Assembly: GCF_030129945.1 (NCBI RefSeq)
Contig: NZ_JARRAF010000027.1
Coordinates: 1-60,862 of the forward strand
Origin: Parachitinimonas caeni
GTDB taxonomy: Bacteria; Pseudomonadota; Gammaproteobacteria; Burkholderiales; Chitinimonadaceae
DNA: 60,862 nucleotides
Direction: 5' to 3'
Part shown: piece after piece, positions 58,870-60,862 of the stretch
How positions within the stretch are numbered: position 1 is the first letter of the stretch
How the letters are laid out: each line of letters begins with the position of its first letter
Position numbers and translations under genes: made by a program
Notes under the pieces: model-generated
Database searches by the model: none
What the model was told of the DNA's origin: nothing
What the model saw: the letters and a program-made list of their open reading frames with translations, nothing else

Positions 58870-60162
58870 ATGTCTGATATGCCATCCCGCAAGCCAATCC
58901 CCTCCTCTCCGAATACCGAAAATCTGCGCCGCCTAGTACTGGTTCGAGCGGCAACAATTACCCTGCAGTGCGTATTGGTTGGTTTTGCCGTTGTGGTACT
59001 CAAGTTCACGCTGCCGATTGCTCCTTTGCTGCTAGTGTCTTGTCTGCTGATGATGTTCAACGGCTTTACCGTATTGCGTCTGCGGCATGCACGACATGGC
59101 TGGACTGTCCCAAATGGTGAAATTGCCCTGCAGCTTGCGGTAGACATTACTGCGCACGCCACCTGGTTATTTTTTCTGGGCGGGGGCACCAATCCCATGG
59201 TGTCTTGGTTTCTGGTCCCGCTTGCTGTAGCGGCCGCCATGCTGCCATCCCGTCTGACTTGGCTGCTGACGCTGTACACGCTGACCATTTATGGGCTGCT
59301 CCTGTTTTATTACATGCCGGTCTCAGGGCCTGTTGGTGCGCCTGAACGTGCTTTCCAATTTCATACCGTCGGGATGTGGCTTTCTTTTGTGGTGGCGGCG
59401 CTGATCGTTGCTGGCTTGGTTGCCCGCATTGGCGCACAGCTTCGCAAGCGGGATCGGGAATTGGCCTTGGCGCGAGAAGATGATCTTCGCAATGAGCAGT
59501 TGATGGGCGTGGCAATTCTGGCGGCAGGCGTTGCCCACCGCTTGGCGACGCCACTCAACACCATGACCTTGTTGGTTGAAGAAATGCAGTCGGAGGTCGG
59601 AGAAGCCGGGCCGCTATCTCAGGATCTTAATCTTCTGCATAAGCAACTGGCCGGCTGCAAGCAGATACTCGGACTGCTGAGGGCTCAAGCCGATTCACCT
59701 AAACCGTGCCCAGTCACCCAGGCGATTCCTGCATTGCTCGATGACTGGCAACTCTTGCGCCCCAACGCGCGTCCAATACTACGAGTACTTGGGATTGATG
59801 CTGCGCCCATGTGTGTTTGGGATTTCAGCTTGCGCCAAGCCATGCTTAACCTGCTCGACAATGCGGCAGATGCGGCAGAAGGCCAATCCGTAGAGATTGA
59901 AGTTGACTGGCGGGGGGATAGGCTGATTCTGGCGATCCTTGATCGCGGACCCGGCTTTGATGGACGTGCTGCTCGCCATGCCGACGGGGCTTTCATGACA
60001 TCCAAAGCCAAGCTGGGCATGGGTGTAGGAATTCATCTTGCCAATGCATCTATTGAAAAGGCCAAAGGGAGTTTGCGTTGGTTACAACGTGCCGGCGGCG
60101 GTACCCGTACTGAAATCGTATTACCTTTAGTTGGAAAGGCAGTGAAATACAGTGGAGCTTGA
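58870..60162 (+). CDS. regB: RegB/PrrB-type redox sensor histidine kinase
   Basis: 430 aa. Six-helix membrane domain containing GGGTNPMVSWFLVPLAVAAA, the quinone-responsive RegB signature. H-box ILAAGVAHRLATPLNTMTLL, N-box NLLDNAADAAEG, G-boxes DRGPGFDG and LGMGVGIHLANASIEKAKG. Autophosphorylates in response to the respiratory redox state and passes phosphate to RegA, whose gene overlaps its 3' end by 11 nt. The Cys of the Rhodobacter H-box region is not seen. Confidence 0.92.
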   Translation: MSDMPSRKPIPSSPNTENLRRLVLVRAATITLQCVLVGFAVVVLKFTLPIAPLLLVSCLLMMFNGFTVLRLRHARHGWTVPNGEIALQLAVDITAHATWLFFLGGGTNPMVSWFLVPLAVAAAMLPSRLTWLLTLYTLTIYGLLLFYYMPVSGPVGAPERAFQFHTVGMWLSFVVAALIVAGLVARIGAQLRKRDRELALAREDDLRNEQLMGVAILAAGVAHRLATPLNTMTLLVEEMQSEVGEAGPLSQDLNLLHKQLAGCKQILGLLRAQADSPKPCPVTQAIPALLDDWQLLRPNARPILRVLGIDAAPMCVWDFSLRQAMLNLLDNAADAAEGQSVEIEVDWRGDRLILAILDRGPGFDGRAARHADGAFMTSKAKLGMGVGIHLANASIEKAKGSLRWLQRAGGGTRTEIVLPLVGKAVKYSGA

Positions 60163-60718
60163 TCAAGATTCAAACAGCGCCAAACCGCTTATCCTGGCAG
60201 ATGATGATGAGACTTTCATCGATGTCCTGGCGCGCGCTCTGTCTCGTCGGGGATATACGGTACATAAAGCGCTGGATGCGCAGCAGGCAACAACTGCTGC
60301 GCTTCAAACAAAATTCGAATTTGCGGTGGTAGACCTGAAGCTCGGCAATGACTCTGGCCTGAAACTGATTGAATCGCTTCTGACCACCAATGAAGAAATG
60401 AAAATCGTCATGTTGACGGGCTATGCCAGCATTACCACCGCAGTAGAGTCCATCAAGCTAGGGGCTTGCCATTACCTGGCTAAACCTGCCGGCGTAGCAG
60501 AGATCATTACTGCTTTCGAGCAGATCGGCGGGGACAGTTCTGTAGATATCCCCGAAAAGCCACTCTCTGTTGATCGTCTGGAGTGGGAGCATATCCAGAA
60601 AGTTCTCGCCGAAAATGAGGGAAATATCTCCGCCACAGCTCGTGCGCTCAATATGCATCGCAGAACTCTACAAAGAAAACTAGGGAAACGACCTAGCCCA
60701 AATCAGGATATAGACTAG
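60152..60718 (+). CDS. regA: RegA/PrrA/ActR-type response regulator
   Basis: 188 aa. Receiver domain with acidic pocket ILADDDETF, phospho-acceptor D in AVVDLKLGNDSGLKL, and T and K in VMLTGYASITTAVESIKLG and HYLAKPAGV. A short linker leads to the Fis-type HTH IQKVLAENEGNISATARALN, MHRRTLQRKLGKR, which is the RegA signature. GTG start at 60152 inside regB. It controls respiration and redox-linked genes. Confidence 0.95.
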   Translation: MELDQDSNSAKPLILADDDETFIDVLARALSRRGYTVHKALDAQQATTAALQTKFEFAVVDLKLGNDSGLKLIESLLTTNEEMKIVMLTGYASITTAVESIKLGACHYLAKPAGVAEIITAFEQIGGDSSVDIPEKPLSVDRLEWEHIQKVLAENEGNISATARALNMHRRTLQRKLGKRPSPNQDID

Positions 60719-60808
60719 TCTGGGAGGCTAGGTTGAAAATCTTCCTGATAAATTTCGTTATAAATCAGGAATTTGATGAATTGTTGAAAGATATTTTGGT
60801 GTGAGGTG

Positions 60809-60837
60809 TTGACGAGTTCAGGGGTGGGGCGTATAGT
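60809..60837 (+). promoter_or_regulatory. Strong rrn-type promoter
   Basis: TTGACG (60809-60814), 17-bp spacer, TATAGT (60832-60837), followed by TTCGCTTCCTCTGCTGCTGA, which resembles the start of betaproteobacterial rrn leaders. A 16S rRNA gene probably begins beyond the window. Confidence 0.75.
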
Positions 60838-60862
60838 TCGCTTCCTCTGCTGCTGACGCAGC

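Overview
The window looks like chromosomal DNA of a betaproteobacterium of the order Neisseriales (Chromobacteriaceae or Chitinibacteraceae type). The basis is the tmRNA tag ANDETYALAA, the glyQ/glyS, regBA and htpX genes, moderately high GC, and an rrn-type promoter at the right edge. The exact genus cannot be told from the sequence.

Layout. 1-2140: a minus-strand tRNA array (Leu, Ser, Tyr, Arg, Asn, His, Tyr) led by a 125-nt tRNA-like element. 2141-3466: a small ORF divergent from an HTH regulator, then ssrA (tmRNA). 3568-10727: a type I-U (I-G) CRISPR effector operon (csb1, csb2, cas3, a short Cas8-like gene) with an 8-repeat array and no cas1, cas2 or cas4. 10827-13233: a Ro60 (Rsr) locus with a near-perfect sigma-54 promoter and, downstream of rsr, four bacterial Y RNAs on the same strand. 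Three of these carry tRNA-like modules, and the best one is a circularly permuted tRNA with a capped acceptor stem. 13662-19690: accessory genes, including an Rhs tip (toxin/immunity) scrap yard. 19810-28657: a CreC-like kinase, a SUKH-like protein, a CLCA-like metalloprotease and recC.

29447-45202 is the second striking region: luxR-luxI followed by about 13 co-directional biosynthetic genes. They encode four divergent KASIII-like proteins, a GNAT enzyme, an ATP-grasp ligase, an ACP, a MATE exporter, a pentapeptide-repeat-like protein, two acyl-CoA dehydrogenase homologues, an AMP-forming ligase and a type III PLP decarboxylase. Together they suggest a quorum-controlled, exported small molecule, probably an amide assembled on an ACP. 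I do not recognise the cluster. Two CTG-N10-CAG lux-box-like palindromes lie between luxR and luxI, and one more precedes the dehydrogenases.

45271-49069: a cysteine-protease-like protein, HtpX and a secreted beta-helix protein. 49342-60718: core genes on the plus strand (acyl-CoA synthetase, glyQ, lipoprotein, glyS, FkbM methyltransferase, gmhB, plsC-like, DUF45 metalloprotease, MFS, regB, regA), ending at an rrn promoter.

A MITE-like repeat with about 26-bp inverted ends (AGGCTCTGTTGACG...TTTCCGG) is scattered through the window in at least seven copies or remnants. One copy interrupts the end of a gene in the lux cluster and supplies its stop codon.
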